Of a stretch of DNA of 64,000 nt, positions 37,399 through 46,576 are shown piece by piece; within the stretch, counting starts at the first letter, position 1; every line of letters begins with the position of its first letter. Source of the stretch: Arthrobacter sp. cf158 (lineage in GTDB: Bacteria > Actinomycetota > Actinomycetes > Actinomycetales > Micrococcaceae); assembly GCF_900106835.1 (NCBI RefSeq), contig NZ_FNNR01000004.1, forward strand, positions 275,043-339,042. The letters run 5' to 3'. The position numbers were made by a program, and so were the translations under genes. Under the pieces are notes generated by a model. That model was not told the origin of the DNA and did not search any database. It saw only the letters and a program-made list of their open reading frames with translations.

Positions 37399-37417
37399 CG
37401 GCCGCAAGGCCGTTTTT
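37398..37417 (+). terminator. Terminator of the regulator gene, lying between two operators
   Basis: ACGGCC-GCAA-GGCCGT forms a 6-bp stem with a tetraloop and is followed by T4 (five Ts in a row in total). It starts at the last base of operator O1 and ends 13 bp before O2, so it ends the regulator transcript within its own operator pair. Confidence 0.75.
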
Positions 37418-37429
37418 CCAGACAACATT

Positions 37430-37443
37430 TGGAATCGATTCCA
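37430..37443. promoter_or_regulatory. LacI-type operator O2
   Basis: Second copy of TGGAATCGATTCCA, 100 bp before the GTG of the binding-protein gene. Two identical sites with starts 45 bp apart suggest tetramer bridging or flanking of the operon promoter. Confidence 0.85.
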
Positions 37444-37543
37444 CGGATCAAAGGAACCACCGGCAAAGAAGCCACCCTCAGGACGCGGGACCGCCAAAAC
37501 GCGCACTGAACACCACCGCCCACAGACCCCAAAGGAGCCACTT

Positions 37544-38854
37544 GTGGACTTGAACCGACCTGCTCTCCCGCTCCAGAACAAAGCCGCAACAAACAGAAAA
37601 GCCCTGGCAGCAACAGCAGTAGCAGCAGCCCTCCTGCTCAGTGCGTGCGGCGGGGGAGCCGCACCCCAAGGTGCCGAGCAAGCGGCAGCTGCCGATCCGG
37701 CGTCGGGCGCTAGTGCCAGCGGTGCCGTGAACATCTGCGGCGTCAAGGACGCGAGCGGTATCTACAAGGGCACAGCGGAGGCGTTCACCAAGGCGAATGG
37801 CAAGGTCACGGCCAAGTACACGGAGATTGGCGCCACCACGGATGAGGCCCGCACGCAGATCGTGCAGCGGCTCGAGGGCAAGTCCACCGAGTGCGACCTC
37901 TTCGTCACTGACGTCATCTGGACCTCCGAGTTCGCCTCCCAAGGCTGGCTGCTGGATCAGACCAAACTGGTGGAAGCCAACAAGGACCGGCTCATTCCCT
38001 CCACTGTGGAAACCACCAAGTACCAGGACAAGTACTGGGGCTCGCCGTTCTTCACCAACGCCGGCTTGATCTACTACCAGAAGGACAAGGTAGCCAAGCC
38101 CGAGTCCTGGCAGCAGCTCTACGCGGAAGCTGCCAAAGCTCCTGGCAACGGCTACGTCTACCAGGGCAAGCAGTACGAGGGCCTCACAGTGAACTTCCTC
38201 GAAATGCTCTACAGCGCAGGCGGAGAAGTCCTCAACGACCAGGGCGACGTAAAGATCGACTCCAAGGAAACCCGCGACGTCCTGAACTTCATGAGCGACG
38301 GCCTCAAGAACGGCTCAGCCGACCGCGCCGTCCTCACCTACAACGAAGACCCCGCCCGCCTGGCCTACGAGTCCGGCGACTTCGGATACCAGCGCAACTG
38401 GCCGCACGTTTACCGCCTGCTCAACGCGACACCGCTGGCGTCCACCTTCGGCGTCGCGCCGCTGCCCACATGGGAAGGCGGCAAGGCCTCCGGCGTGCTG
38501 GGCGGCTGGAACCTGGCGATCTCGGCCCACTCCACCAACCAGGCCGGGGCCGTCGCGTTCATCGACTTCGCCACCAGCCCGGACTGGCAGAAGCACGTGG
38601 CCATGGATTACTCGCAGGCCCCGGTCAACGAAGCCGCCTACTCTGACGCAGCGGTACTGCAGAAGATGCCGTTCGCCACGGAACTCCTCGCCTCGGTGAA
38701 GGGCGCCAAGCCGCGCCCGATCTCCCCGGTCTACCCGCAGATCTCGCAGGCCATTTATAAGAACGTCTACGCCGTCCTCTCCGGCACCTCCTCCACCGAG
38801 GAAGCCGTGCAGAAGATGGCCGAGGAAATCACCACCGCCAAGGCGAGCTTCTAG
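37544..38854 (+). CDS. Sugar ABC transporter substrate-binding lipoprotein
   Basis: 436 aa from the GTG at 37544, which has AAAGGAG at ideal spacing; the longer frame to 37364 would translate the operators. Lipoprotein signal: basic NKAATNRK, hydrophobic ALAATAVAAALLL and lipobox LSAC. The mature part is a family 1 extracellular solute-binding protein (CDLFVTDVIWTSEFASQGWLL, YYQKDKVAKPESWQQLY, SGVLGGWNLAISAHS, EAVQKMAEEI). It captures a sugar or oligosaccharide for the two downstream permeases; the ligand is unknown. Confidence 0.93.
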   Translation: MDLNRPALPLQNKAATNRKALAATAVAAALLLSACGGGAAPQGAEQAAAADPASGASASGAVNICGVKDASGIYKGTAEAFTKANGKVTAKYTEIGATTDEARTQIVQRLEGKSTECDLFVTDVIWTSEFASQGWLLDQTKLVEANKDRLIPSTVETTKYQDKYWGSPFFTNAGLIYYQKDKVAKPESWQQLYAEAAKAPGNGYVYQGKQYEGLTVNFLEMLYSAGGEVLNDQGDVKIDSKETRDVLNFMSDGLKNGSADRAVLTYNEDPARLAYESGDFGYQRNWPHVYRLLNATPLASTFGVAPLPTWEGGKASGVLGGWNLAISAHSTNQAGAVAFIDFATSPDWQKHVAMDYSQAPVNEAAYSDAAVLQKMPFATELLASVKGAKPRPISPVYPQISQAIYKNVYAVLSGTSSTEEAVQKMAEEITTAKASF

Positions 38855-38856
38855 CT

Positions 38857-39798
38857 ATGGCCATCAAAACAATCCCGCCCAGCCGCGGCCCAGCGAGGAC
38901 AAGCGGCCGCGACCGCGCCGAGCGCAAGCTCGCGTTCCGCATGACCGCGCCGTCGCTGGTGATCATGGCGCTGGTTGCGGCGGTCCCCATCGGCTACGCA
39001 ATCTGGCTCTCGTTGAACCAGTACAGCGTCCGCACCGCCGGCCTGTCCCGCTTTGTTGGACTGGAGAACTACATCAACGCCCTCGCTAGCCAAGAGTGGT
39101 GGGCAGCGTTCGGCCAGACCTTCCTCTTCGCGGGTCTCTCCGTCAGCCTGGAACTCGTCCTCGGGACGGCCATGGCGCTTCTGCTCAACCTCGCATTCAA
39201 GGGCCGCGCCGTCCTGCGCACCGTGGTGCTGCTGCCGTACGCGATCATCACCGTGGTCAGCGCCATCACCTGGCAGACGATGTTCCAGCCCAACATGGGC
39301 CTGGTCACCAACGTCCTCTCCGCACTGGGTCTGCCGGGCGGCGACGTCGTCTGGCTCGGTGAGCACGGCTATGCGATGGCCGTGATCGTCATGGCCGACG
39401 TCTGGAAGACCACGCCCTTCGCGGCGCTCATCATCCTGGCCGGGCTGCAGGTGATCTCCGCCGAAACGTACGAGGCCGCGGAACTCGACGGCGCCAGCAA
39501 GTGGCAGACCTTCGTGAACATCACCCTGCCGCTCCTGCGTCCGGCGATCGTCCTCGCCGCGATCTTCCGCACCATGGATGCCCTCCGCGTCTTCGACCTG
39601 CCGTTCGTCCTCACCCGCGGCGCCAACGGCACCGAATCCATGTCCATGCTGGCCTACACGCAACTGCGCGAAAACCGGCTGGTGGGCGAAGGATCGGCGC
39701 TGTCCATCCTGACCTTCCTCACCGTCATGGTGGTCTCGGTCATTTACGTCCGCTTCGCCGGCGGCAACATCCGCGAAGTCGCGAAGGAGGAACAATGA
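38857..39798 (+). CDS. Sugar ABC transporter permease, MalF-like
   Basis: 313 aa with six predicted helices. MAPSLVIMALVAAVPIGYAIWLS-type first helix (here TAPSLVIMALVAAVPIG), then the EAA loop YEAAELDGASKWQTFVNITLPLLRP that docks the ATPase. It starts 2 bp after the binding-protein stop and overlaps the next permease by ATGA. It forms the heterodimeric channel with that protein. Confidence 0.94.
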   Translation: MAIKTIPPSRGPARTSGRDRAERKLAFRMTAPSLVIMALVAAVPIGYAIWLSLNQYSVRTAGLSRFVGLENYINALASQEWWAAFGQTFLFAGLSVSLELVLGTAMALLLNLAFKGRAVLRTVVLLPYAIITVVSAITWQTMFQPNMGLVTNVLSALGLPGGDVVWLGEHGYAMAVIVMADVWKTTPFAALIILAGLQVISAETYEAAELDGASKWQTFVNITLPLLRPAIVLAAIFRTMDALRVFDLPFVLTRGANGTESMSMLAYTQLRENRLVGEGSALSILTFLTVMVVSVIYVRFAGGNIREVAKEEQ

Positions 39799-40694
39799 GC
39801 ACGCTGACTGCAGAACGCCCGACGCCGGAACTCGCCACCGCGGGCAAGGCACCTAAGCGTCGCTTGCGTGGGGAATCAAAACTGCACCCCTTGGTGTGGG
39901 TGTTCGTAGTGGCCGTCATGGCTTTCTCGCTCATCCCGTTCTACTGGCTGGTGAACACCTCCCTTAAGAAGGGCGCGAGCCTGTCCCAAGGCGAGCTCTT
40001 CCCGAGCCAGCCGACCCTGGAGAACTATCTGGTGGTCTTCCAGAACCCCGAGTTCCTCCTGGCCTTGCGCAACTCGGTGATTATCGCCGTCGTGACCACA
40101 ACAGTGGCTTTGGTGTTCGCGTCCTTCGCCGCCTATGCGCTTGCCCGGCTGAAGATGCGCCGCAAGGCGATGATCCTGACGCTGATCCTCTCGGTCACCA
40201 CGTTCCCGGCCATCGCCATCGCGGCGCCGATGTTCTCCATCTGGCGCGAGATCGGCCTGTACGACACCTTGCTGGGCCTCATCATCCCGAAGCTGACATT
40301 CGCGTTGCCGCTGGCGATCTACACGCTGACGTCGTTCTTCAAGGAGATCCCGCGTGAGCTGGAGGAATCCGCGTACATGGATGGGGCCACACCGTTTGTC
40401 GCCTTCCGCAAGGTGATTTTGCCGCTGGCTGTCCCCGGCCTGGCGACGACGGCGATCCTGGTGTTCATCTCAGTCTGGAACGAATTCCTCCTGGCCGTCA
40501 CACTGACCACCTCGCCCGAAGCCCGGCCAGTGCCGGTCGCGATTGCGTTCTTCAGCGGAACCAGCGAGTTCGATCAACCCCTCGGCACCATCAGCGCCGC
40601 GTCCGTAATCATCACCATCCCGCTCGTCATCCTGGTGCTTGTATGCCAGAAACGCATCGTTTCCGGCATTACGGCCGGCGCCGTCAAAGGCTGA
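39795..40694 (+). CDS. Sugar ABC transporter permease, MalG-like
   Basis: 299 aa from the ATG at 39795 (GGAGGAACA upstream, ATGA overlap with malF-like). N-terminal cytosolic stretch of about 30 residues, six helices, and EAA loop LEESAYMDGATPFVAFRKVILPLAVPG. C-terminal KRIVSGITAGAVKG is the classic MalG-type ending. No ATPase gene follows, so the importer must borrow an MsiK-like ATPase encoded elsewhere. Confidence 0.94.
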   Translation: MSTLTAERPTPELATAGKAPKRRLRGESKLHPLVWVFVVAVMAFSLIPFYWLVNTSLKKGASLSQGELFPSQPTLENYLVVFQNPEFLLALRNSVIIAVVTTTVALVFASFAAYALARLKMRRKAMILTLILSVTTFPAIAIAAPMFSIWREIGLYDTLLGLIIPKLTFALPLAIYTLTSFFKEIPRELEESAYMDGATPFVAFRKVILPLAVPGLATTAILVFISVWNEFLLAVTLTTSPEARPVPVAIAFFSGTSEFDQPLGTISAASVIITIPLVILVLVCQKRIVSGITAGAVKG

Positions 40695-40731
40695 CCCCAA
40701 ACCTAGTAACCACAGAAAGAACAGGAACAAC

Positions 40732-41835
40732 GTGAGCATTCAGCAGCAGGCCCCGTCCGCAACCCTCAAAGTGGGAGTTGTGGGCATCGGTTGGGCCGGC
40801 CAGCAGCACCTCAAGGCGTACAGCAACATTCCCGGCGTCGAGATCGTCGCCGTCGCGGGCATGGAAGCCGACCTTCTTGCCCAGCTGAAGGAGGAATACA
40901 GCATTCCCCACGCCTTCGCCCGCTGGGAAGACATGATCGAGCTTGAAGGCCTCGACGCCGTCAGCGTCGCCGTGCCGACGTTCCTGCACGCGCCCATCGC
41001 CATTGCGTCGCTTGAGCGGGGGCTTCATGTGCTGAGCGAAAAGCCGCTGGCGCGCAACGCCGTCGAGGGTCAACAGATGGTGGACGCAGCCCGCAAAGCT
41101 GGCCGCGTGCTGGACGTCGCGTTCAACCACCGCCGCCGCGGCGACGTCCAGGCGCTCAAGGAAGTGATCGACGCCGGGACGCTGGGTCGCCCGTACTACG
41201 CCAAGGCATCCTGGCTTCGACGCCAAGGCATTCCGATGCTCGGCAGCTGGTTCACCAACCCGGAACTCGCCGGCGGCGGTCCGCTGGCTGATATCGGTGT
41301 TCACGTGCTGGACTACTCGCTGCACCTCCTCGGCGAGCCGAAAGTCCTGGCCGTCTCGGCGTCGACCCATTCCGAACTCGGCCCGCGCGGCCTCGGCGGC
41401 AACGCCCGGTACACAGCCTCGAACTCCAGTCACAAGTTTGAAGTGGAAGACTTCGCCTCCGCGTTCATTCGGTTGGAAGGCGGCGGGACACTGATCCTGG
41501 AAGCCGGATGGGCCACGTACCGCGACGAGAAGGACCTCATGGACTTCACCGTTTACGGGACCGACGGCGGCGCGGACCTGCGCTCGGTCGGCGCCTCCGA
41601 GAACCCAGTGGCGGACGTCCATGTCTTCACCGAGAAGGACGGTGAAAACGCCGACTTCGAAGTGGTGGCCGAACCCGGGCGAGCCCACCAGGCCGTCGTC
41701 GACGATTTCATTGCCGCCGTGCGCGGTGGCGAGACCGTGTGGGGAAGCCATGACGGTTCGCTTGCCCTCAGCCGGGCCCTGGTGCTCGATGCCTGCTACA
41801 AATCCGCCCTCGAACAACGTGAAGTGGTGCTCTGA
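40732..41835 (+). CDS. Gfo/Idh/MocA family oxidoreductase (ThuB-like by context)
   Basis: 367 aa from the GTG at 40732 with AGGAAC upstream. Rossmann [22 protein letters not shown], the EKP motif [13 protein letters not shown], and the C-terminal substrate domain with [21 protein letters not shown] and [14 protein letters not shown]. It oxidises or reduces a sugar or polyol with NAD(P). Together with the ThuA-like gene after it and the permeases before it, the order recalls the rhizobial trehalose operon thuEFGKAB, in which ThuB is this type of enzyme. Confidence 0.9.
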   Translation: MSIQQQAPSATLKVGVVGIGWAGQQHLKAYSNIPGVEIVAVAGMEADLLAQLKEEYSIPHAFARWEDMIELEGLDAVSVAVPTFLHAPIAIASLERGLHVLSEKPLARNAVEGQQMVDAARKAGRVLDVAFNHRRRGDVQALKEVIDAGTLGRPYYAKASWLRRQGIPMLGSWFTNPELAGGGPLADIGVHVLDYSLHLLGEPKVLAVSASTHSELGPRGLGGNARYTASNSSHKFEVEDFASAFIRLEGGGTLILEAGWATYRDEKDLMDFTVYGTDGGADLRSVGASENPVADVHVFTEKDGENADFEVVAEPGRAHQAVVDDFIAAVRGGETVWGSHDGSLALSRALVLDACYKSALEQREVVL

Positions 41836-41836
41836 A

Positions 41837-42583
41837 ATGTCTGATTCCAAATTGAAGATTGTTGTCTGGAACGAGGCCGTCCACGAGGCCCGCAACGAGC
41901 CTGCGACTATCGGCGACATCTACCCGGAAGGGATCCACGGAGCCATCGCTGCCGGACTGCGCGGTTTCTACCCGGACTCCGAAATCTCGACGGCGACACT
42001 CGACGACCCTGATCACGGGCTCTCCGAGGAAGTCCTGGAGCAGACCGACGTTTTGCTGTGGTGGGGGCATATCGCGCACGAGGAAGTCGCAGACGAGGTG
42101 GTGGAGCGCGTACAGCGCCACGTCCTCGGCGGCATGGGTTTGGTGGTGCTGCACTCCGGGCACTTCGCCAAGATCTTCACCCGTTTGTTGGGCACCACGT
42201 GCTCGCTGAAGTGGCGCAATGAAGGCGAACGCGAACTCGTGTGGACGGTCAAGCCTTCACACCCGATCGCAGCTGGCATTGAGAGCCCGATTGTCATCCC
42301 GCAGCAGGAAATGTACGGCGAACTGTTCGACATTCCAGAACCCGATGACTTGATCTTCATCAGCTCGTTTACCGGGGGAGAGGTGTTCCGCTCCGGTGTG
42401 ACGTTCTCGCGCGGCAAGGGTCGGATCTTCTACTTCAGCCCCGGCGACCAGGAATACCCGGTGTACCACCAGCCGCAGATCCAGAAGGTCATCGCCAACG
42501 GTGTGCGTTGGGTTGCTCAGCCCGGCGTTTTCCGTGATGCTCCGGAGGTGTCCAACCCGGCCCGGGGTTGGTTCGAGGGTTAG
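41837..42583 (+). CDS. ThuA family protein
   Basis: 248 aa from the ATG at 41837, next to the oxidoreductase stop. ThuA-type (glutamine amidotransferase-like flavodoxin) fold: [77 protein letters not shown] and [18 protein letters not shown]. ThuA proteins act on keto-sugar derivatives, often with a ThuB-like oxidoreductase as here. Last gene of the operon, ahead of a strong hairpin. Confidence 0.92.
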   Translation: MSDSKLKIVVWNEAVHEARNEPATIGDIYPEGIHGAIAAGLRGFYPDSEISTATLDDPDHGLSEEVLEQTDVLLWWGHIAHEEVADEVVERVQRHVLGGMGLVVLHSGHFAKIFTRLLGTTCSLKWRNEGERELVWTVKPSHPIAAGIESPIVIPQQEMYGELFDIPEPDDLIFISSFTGGEVFRSGVTFSRGKGRIFYFSPGDQEYPVYHQPQIQKVIANGVRWVAQPGVFRDAPEVSNPARGWFEG

Positions 42584-42593
42584 CCCTTGCGGG

Positions 42594-42633
42594 AAAAAGA
42601 TGCCCCTTAGACGTTTAACGTCTAAGGGGCATC
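42594..42633. terminator. Strong hairpin terminator shared by convergent genes
   Basis: GATGCCCCTTAGACGTT (42599-42615) and its exact complement (42617-42633) give a stem of about 15 bp. The A5 run at 42594-42598 becomes a U tract for leftward transcription, so it best serves the lipoprotein gene at 42664-43395, but it also closes the sugar operon. Confidence 0.88.
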
Positions 42634-42663
42634 AACAACTGAGCTGCTTGACAGTCTCGGTGG

Positions 42664-43395
42664 TTAAGGAAGCTTCACGAAATTGTTGAGACGTTCCCAT
42701 TCTTTCGTTTTATTGTTTAGAACGGTCGCCTCGGCCCCATCGCCTTTCACTTCCCTTAGGCCAAACTCGTAGCCCTGAACGGAATACTCTGTCAATAATC
42801 CGTTCTGGTCGGATTGAGGCAAGAGCAGAGCGATATATTCTTTGCCAGTCTCAACGTCAACGTCGTCCGTAATCTTTGCCTTGATGAACTTCGCATCTGT
42901 AGGCTTCGTACCGCCATTGAGTCTCAGTATTTTTTCCTGCTGCGCTTTGTTCAAGCTGTTCCAGTATTCATCGTAGGTCACGGTTCCACCAACTCTCGAA
43001 TAGGACACCTGGACGCCAGGCTGAACGTCGCCCTTGTAGACCTCGCGGATGGTCATTTTCCCAATAGTTTGCGGGAATACATATTGATTCGAGATAGGGC
43101 TGAACGAGCGTCCACCGTCGATAGACTCGATGTAGACCCGGGCGACAGTGGGATACTTGTTGAACCCGTAGAAGGGATCTTTCGGTTCCCAAAGAAAGTC
43201 AACATCTGTGCCGGCAAGGTGTATCTGATCTGCGGGAATGTTGGCATAAGCATCGTTGGAGCGTGGCGAGCTCGTTTGCTCGGACTGCGGGCTGGACCCT
43301 GAGGTGGAGGGTTCGGTCGTTCCCGAGGCGCATGCCGACGAGCTGCCGAGCAGCAGCACTGCAGCTATCACGATAGGTGCTTTCAACTTTTGCAT
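42664..43395 (-). CDS. Secreted lipoprotein, hypothetical
   Basis: 243 aa from the ATG at 43395 with AAGGAGGAGG upstream; the frame to 43467 is an unneeded extension. Signal peptide KLKAPIVIAAVLLLGSS and lipobox SSAC, then a Ser/Thr/Gln-rich linker. The mature domain (VARVYIESIDGG, TIREVYKGDVQPGVQVSYSRVGG, GKEYIALLLPQS) resembles small beta-sandwich surface proteins; no enzyme motif is visible. The family is not recognised. Lower GC than its neighbours suggests acquisition. Confidence 0.8.
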   Translation of the reverse strand: MQKLKAPIVIAAVLLLGSSSACASGTTEPSTSGSSPQSEQTSSPRSNDAYANIPADQIHLAGTDVDFLWEPKDPFYGFNKYPTVARVYIESIDGGRSFSPISNQYVFPQTIGKMTIREVYKGDVQPGVQVSYSRVGGTVTYDEYWNSLNKAQQEKILRLNGGTKPTDAKFIKAKITDDVDVETGKEYIALLLPQSDQNGLLTEYSVQGYEFGLREVKGDGAEATVLNNKTKEWERLNNFVKLP

Positions 43396-43526
43396 TGTGT
43401 AGACCCTCCTCCTTGGGTTCTCTGGTTGATAGAGCCTGGCAAGCACGTCATTGTTGATTCGTGCCACCGTTTCGGACCGTTCATTTGATCAGTACAAATT
43501 GTTGATCGCATCGTTATCCGTTGCTG

Positions 43527-43790
43527 TCACTTTTGCGAGAGTCTTCCAGAGCCCGTCTGGCACATGATGCTGTAGGGGTTGCTGTTGTAATGGGCGAGAC
43601 CGAACATATGGCCCATTTCGTGGATGGTGGTACCGAGGGCTGCATTATTACTGACACTTGCGGAGCTGTAGACCGAGTCGTTTATGTGAACCTCTGCATA
43701 CGTCCAGTTCGATGACTCCGGGTATATTGTCCCACCGGTAGCGGAGAAAAAGCTTTTCCAAGCCAAGCCAAGCCAAGCCAAGACATTCAC
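43527..43790 (-). pseudogene. Matrixin-like metalloprotease fragment with a pentanucleotide repeat
   Basis: 87 codons from the ATG at 43790 encode the C-terminal half of a zinc protease: TIHEMGHMFGLAHYNSNPYSIM gives HExxHxxGxxH and the Met-turn. The signal peptide and propeptide are missing. The start region is five CCAAG units (43758-43782). In another frame the upstream part (MGDKVIPDSTATECE from 43830) enters the same repeat; with six or three units instead of five, the two parts would read in one frame. Either the gene is a decaying remnant or it is switched by slippage. Confidence 0.7.
43758..43782. repeat. (CCAAG)5 pentanucleotide microsatellite
   Basis: Five perfect tandem CCAAG units (CTTGG on the coding strand) sit at the junction of two frames of the matrixin-like gene. 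A repeat number change of +1 or -2 joins them. Confidence 0.95.
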
Positions 43791-43863
43791 ATTCCGTGGC
43801 GGTACTGTCAGGTATCACTTTATCCCCCATGCTATTTAGGACTCCGCTGTTCAAGGTTCTTCA

Positions 43864-44204
43864 ATAGAACCATCACATACGCGAACCTTGGCTTCCAGCT
43901 TGGGAAGCTTTCGCATCAATCCATAATTGTGCAAAGTGCAATTATGCATTGATGCCGTTTCCAACAGTGTATTGGAGTCGGTCGTGCATGTCAGCACCTT
44001 GCCAGACATTCGTTTCAGATTCTTTTTGAAAGGAACCTATTTCCTAGATAATTCGCGAAACCAGCGAAATATTTAAGGAATATTGGGGTTTTCGCGTCAC
44101 GAATTCGGGAATGATCGCACTACTGCTTTTTTCTGTACGGTTGGCCGTTTGCTTTGGTTGACGCGGTGTCCAACAGTGACGGTACGGCTGTCAGGAGGTT
44201 TGGT
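43864..44204. other. Low-GC stretch, no gene seen
   Basis: AT-richer than the surroundings. It contains the imperfect hairpin ATAATTG-N9-CAATTAT (43923-43945) and no supportable frame; short frames give unlikely proteins. Confidence 0.5.
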
Positions 44205-44327
44205 GTGAACTCGCTCGTGGAATTGGAACGCTCGTACCGGAGCGCACTTCGTTTCAACCCGCAGAGTTTGCGACAACAGGATAATGGTGAGCTGCTGGGG
44301 GTACTCACGGGACGTGGCAGGGGATAA
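44205..44327 (+). pseudogene. Short remnant, start of a small membrane-protein gene
   Basis: The GTG at 44205 has a very good AGGAGG site and reads LVELERSYRSALRFNPQSLR before a TAA after 40 codons. The pattern LERxYRxALRxxPxxxR recalls the first residues of membrane proteins that follow PadR-type regulators in Arthrobacter. Hydrophobic fragments such as WFAPALALGVAMA occur downstream near 44430, so a decayed gene is likely. Alternatively it is a genuine 40-aa peptide. Confidence 0.35.
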
Positions 44328-44805
44328 CGCCCTGGTGCGGTATTGCGAGAGACCCTCAACCTCTGCATGGGCGGCCCATTGGCCAGAACATTGATGGTTG
44401 CTGACCGACCAACAAATCAATTTCTTTGATGCTGTGGTTTGCTCCTGCCTTGGCGCTCGGTGTTGCGATGGCTGCATGCCCTCGCGAGATTGTCGCCGTC
44501 GCGGGCTTGGAACAAGACCTCCGAGGTCGCCGCGATGTACGGCTGGGCTGAATGACGGATTTCGGTCAAGTAGTCGGAACTGCTTCGGTTTCCCCGCGAA
44601 TGATGGATAGTCCCTCGCGGTACGAGGTGATTGGGAACTCCCGGTAGCTCGGCCGCTCTTCAGCTACCGGAAGGTGCCACGTCTGTGGGGCGTTGTTCCT
44701 TAGGAATGCCGGCTCCTGGATACCACTTCCGCCAGTGAATGCTCTGTTCCACACTGGACTTATCCGGAGCCGGGTTCATCAGGGATTATCGAAACGAGGA
44801 AGGCA

Positions 44806-45216
44806 ATGCAGAAGGCGCGTGTGGCGGCCGTGCTGACCTGGATCTACGCTGCGGCGTTCGGAGTTCCAGCGATTCCAGTCAGCATCCATCTCCTCCAAAA
44901 CGGGTACCTGCCGATGTTCATGGACTTGTTCCCGATGTACGCGGGGCCATGGGACGGAGTTGCGCCGTGGGCATTTGTAACCCTGCTGATGGCATTCCTG
45001 GTCGTGGTGTTGGCTGCGTCGTGGGCGGCTTGGCTGGCGTGGAGCAGACGCAGGTCTGGGCTGGTTCTAGGCCTGGCTCTCGTACCTGTGGAAGCGGTGT
45101 TCTGGCTGGGCTTCGACCTGCCGTTTCCGTGGTTGTTCGGTGTGGCCCGCGGATTGCTGTACGCGCTCGCCTTGATGTCCCTGCGCCAACGCCCGGAGGG
45201 GCGGCTGGCTGCCTGA
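44806..45216 (+). CDS. Small integral membrane protein, hypothetical
   Basis: 136 aa, ATG with GAGGAAGG upstream. Four hydrophobic helices (VAAVLTWIYAAAFGVPAIPVSI; VAPWAFVTLLMAFLVVVLAASWAAWLAW; LVLGLALVPVEAVFWLGF; PWLFGVARGLLYALALM) and a short basic tail. No motif is recognised. It stands alone in the 44-46 kb group of small accessory genes. Confidence 0.7.
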   Translation: MQKARVAAVLTWIYAAAFGVPAIPVSIHLLQNGYLPMFMDLFPMYAGPWDGVAPWAFVTLLMAFLVVVLAASWAAWLAWSRRRSGLVLGLALVPVEAVFWLGFDLPFPWLFGVARGLLYALALMSLRQRPEGRLAA

Positions 45217-45283
45217 AAGGCTACTGCGGACGCCGCTGAGTCAATCCCTGTGAACCGATAGCGCTGATGGTTGGCTAGGCGGT

Positions 45284-45670
45284 ATGGAACAACGCTTTGT
45301 GCGCTACCAATCGACGACACCTGACGCCAAAGGGCGACACCTTGGGATCTTCGCCCTGGCGAACCGATTGGCGAAGGAGGGCAGCCTCAGTCCCGAAAAT
45401 TGGCGTGAATGGCGTAGTGCCAACAACTTTTACGACGAGGCCTATGCAACTCCTGGGGCGTCGTTCTACGCAGCTCCGGGCGCACAGGCCTGGTTCAAAG
45501 TCACAGCCACACACTTGATAAGCAGAATAGATTTCTACATCGATCTTCTGCGCCGGCATGACGTCCCCTGCCGTGCGTTCTACTCAAGCGATCCGGGCGT
45601 GGTCCTTTATGAGGACGACGTTCAAGTTGTGGTGGTCCCATACAAAAGGTTTGCCCATGAATCCGACTAA
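45284..45670 (+). CDS. Hypothetical cytosolic protein
   Basis: 128 aa. EQRFVRYQSTTPDAKGRHLG, then GSLSPENWREWRSANNFYDEAYATPG and a C-terminal VVVVPYKRFAHESD. Soluble, mixed alpha/beta, no signal peptide. The W-rich core looks conserved, but I cannot name a family. The following frame starts inside its last codons, so the two may be co-translated. Confidence 0.6.
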   Translation: MEQRFVRYQSTTPDAKGRHLGIFALANRLAKEGSLSPENWREWRSANNFYDEAYATPGASFYAAPGAQAWFKVTATHLISRIDFYIDLLRRHDVPCRAFYSSDPGVVLYEDDVQVVVVPYKRFAHESD

Positions 45671-46066
45671 TACCTCGCGCTTGGAATCAACCTGCATCTC
45701 TTTAAGAGCGGGGGCAGACAGAGCGCCCTTCCAGGCGGTCACACTCCTGGAAATCGGTTCACCTATCGGCCGAATCGGGGTCTTCCGGGCTGGGCGAACG
45801 GTGAGCAGACGGCTGCGCCGGTGTTCGGATTTTCCAGTCAGAACATCAGCCCCGGGCAATCCAGCCGTGCCATGATAGTTGCGCTCTTTCCCGAGGAAGC
45901 ACCCGCCTGGTTCAGAATACGAATAGGCGAGGAATTACGACTGTACGAGGGCCTTCGAATCTGCGGGAAAGGCGTCGTCATTTGGACAGAACCAACGACG
46001 TTGCTCTACAGGCTGAGGAATAAGAACGGTTCGCTGCGTGGCTCACTGCCCCCGCCTAACGAGTGA
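45657..46066 (+). pseudogene. Hypothetical gene, apparently frameshifted
   Basis: The first part (ATG at 45657, overlapping the previous stop) reads ESTCISLRAGADRAPFQAVTLLEIGSPIGRIG. The better protein-like continuation (ANGEQTAAPVFGFSSQNISPG, then VALFPEEAPAWFRIRIGEELRLYEG) lies two bases out of frame from about 45780 to the stop at 46066. The second half recalls EF-Tu beta-barrel-like small proteins. A single indel near 45780 would make one protein of about 135 aa; otherwise a short gene starts at 45872. Confidence 0.4.
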
Positions 46067-46150
46067 GGGACACATAGTCGCTCGCATGTACTCTGGAAAC
46101 CTTGCGGCCTAGCCGTCTCAACATGCTACTGAAGATTGAGGGATTCGAAG

Positions 46151-46576
46151 ATGGTCCATCCTGTCGCCCACAGGACAGCAGGCAGCGTCCCAAAGGTCCT
46201 TCGAGTATCAAGTTACCTCTGGCTGGCAAGCGCGATCCTAGCTTGCATTCAGCCAGTCGCCTTGATTGTCACGCGGGAGGCAAGCGTCGTCGTCGTGCTC
46301 GTTGGCGGTCTGATCCTCCTTCTGTTCACGGTTATTCAGATCCGGGCAGCTTTGGGACTTCTTCGAGGTCAACGCTGGGCGAGGGTAGTTCTTTCCATCT
46401 TGGCTGTTTTGGCTCTCGGTGGAGTTTTCAATGTCGTCCTGACGCCGCTCACAGTAGGGGTCCTGATCTTGACGTTTGCCGGTTCCGTGCTGATGTGGAT
46501 GCCAGCATCCATTAGATACTTCCGACAGTTTGGCCCCTCCCGTGGCCAAGATCCAGTTCGCGAGTCCCAGCTCTAG
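46151..46576 (+). CDS. Small integral membrane protein, hypothetical
   Basis: 141 aa from the ATG at 46151 with GAGGG upstream. Four helices (VSSYLWLASAILACIQPVALIV; VVVVLVGGLILLLFTVIQIRAAL; WARVVLSILAVLALGGVF; VGVLILTFAGSVLMWMP), with the amphipathic connector GLLRGQRWAR common in small actinobacterial membrane proteins. No known function. Confidence 0.7.
   Translation: MVHPVAHRTAGSVPKVLRVSSYLWLASAILACIQPVALIVTREASVVVVLVGGLILLLFTVIQIRAALGLLRGQRWARVVLSILAVLALGGVFNVVLTPLTVGVLILTFAGSVLMWMPASIRYFRQFGPSRGQDPVRESQL

Noticed and set aside
38851..39852. 333-codon minus-strand frame across the permease genes
   Set aside because: Shadow of the MalF-like permease, which has helices and an EAA loop.
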